64,000 nt of DNA from the NCBI RefSeq assembly GCF_028769735.1, contig NC_088173.1, positions 65,937,963-66,001,962 of the forward strand, read 5' to 3'. The notes under the pieces were generated by a model that was not told the DNA's origin, did no database searches, and saw nothing but the letters and a program-made list of their open reading frames with translations. Both the position numbers and the translations under genes were made by a program. Origin of the DNA: Zonotrichia leucophrys gambelii. Taxonomy: Eukaryota; Chordata; Aves; Passeriformes; Passerellidae. Shown piece by piece: positions 63,773-64,000 of this stretch (position 1 is the stretch's first letter; every line of letters begins with the position of its first letter).

Positions 63773-64000
63773 ATGAAGTTAAAGGTTACTGGCAGAGAAT
63801 TTCCCTCTGTGACAGCCACTGGAGACTTCACTACCTATTGCCTTCAACTACAGTTGGGCCAAAAATAACCAGAGGTATTAAAACTGGAATTTCCTGACAA
63901 TAAAAATAAAAAAGTATGTGTTGGTGGTTTTTTTTGGTATTTTCAGCTCTGGCCATTTTCATGAGAATTTCCATGCAAAAATTGTCACGGATTTCACTTC

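Larger units (their letters stand above)
57179..64000 (-). other. Part of an upstream FGFRL1 intron
   Basis: At least 6.8 kb without a recognisable Ig1 or signal-peptide exon. It contains solo LTR copy 2 and the A/C-rich tract. A CpG-containing patch at about 61990-62260, with AATTATAATGAGG, could be regulatory. Confidence 0.75.

Noticed and set aside
57200..64000. Search for the FGFRL1 Ig1 exon
   Set aside because: No minus-strand segment showed the expected Met-Ala-Asp-Lys-Val-Val or Met-Trp-Thr-Lys-Asp words, so the exon is taken to be outside the window.
1..64000. CRISPR arrays, operons, tRNA or rRNA genes
   Set aside because: No regularly spaced repeats with unique spacers, no cloverleaf-like sequence and no bacterial gene organisation were seen; the window is avian nuclear DNA.

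Overview
This window is vertebrate nuclear DNA, almost certainly from a bird and probably a songbird. The evidence is repeated CR1 retrotransposon 3' ends carrying the avian ATTCTGTG-type terminal repeat, two solo LTRs that I recognise as a family common in passerine genomes, GC-rich short exons separated by kilobase introns, and splice sites of the ordinary GT-AG type. No bacterial or phage gene organisation, CRISPR array, tRNA or rRNA gene was seen.

The only gene I can support is FGFRL1 (fibroblast growth factor receptor-like 1, the kinase-less FGF receptor), on the minus strand. Its last four coding exons lie at 57178-57098 (acidic linker), 52469-52185 (second Ig domain), 49784-49431 (third Ig domain) and 46209-45797 (transmembrane segment, cytoplasmic tail and stop). 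All junctions are phase 1 with AG acceptors and GT donors, and together they encode about 377 residues. The signal peptide and first Ig domain were not found, so those exons should lie beyond base 64000. The 3' UTR probably runs to about 44405, after an AATAAA at 44431-44426.

Region by region: 1-44400 is a 44-kb stretch downstream of FGFRL1 with no recognisable exon. It holds CR1 fragments (7396-7893, 16433-16500, 28085-28334, 40091-40505), two long pyrimidine microsatellites (4981-5109 and 33456-33561), several small tandem duplications, perfect hairpins at 26248-26275 and 43759-43790, and a CpG cluster (38806-39003) beside a repeat-poor AT-rich block (39004-40085) that may be regulatory. 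44400-57178 is the FGFRL1 3' half. Its introns contain CR1 copies and a solo LTR (48954-49380) whose edge is 50 bases from a splice donor. 57179-64000 is part of an upstream FGFRL1 intron, with a second solo LTR (58506-58890) and an A/C-rich tract (63658-63772).

Both LTRs have perfect 6-bp target-site duplications. I found no new gene system. The most useful second looks are the LTR variant beside the Ig3 exon, the AU microsatellite in the FGFRL1 3' UTR, the perfect hairpins, and the candidate regulatory block near 39 kb.
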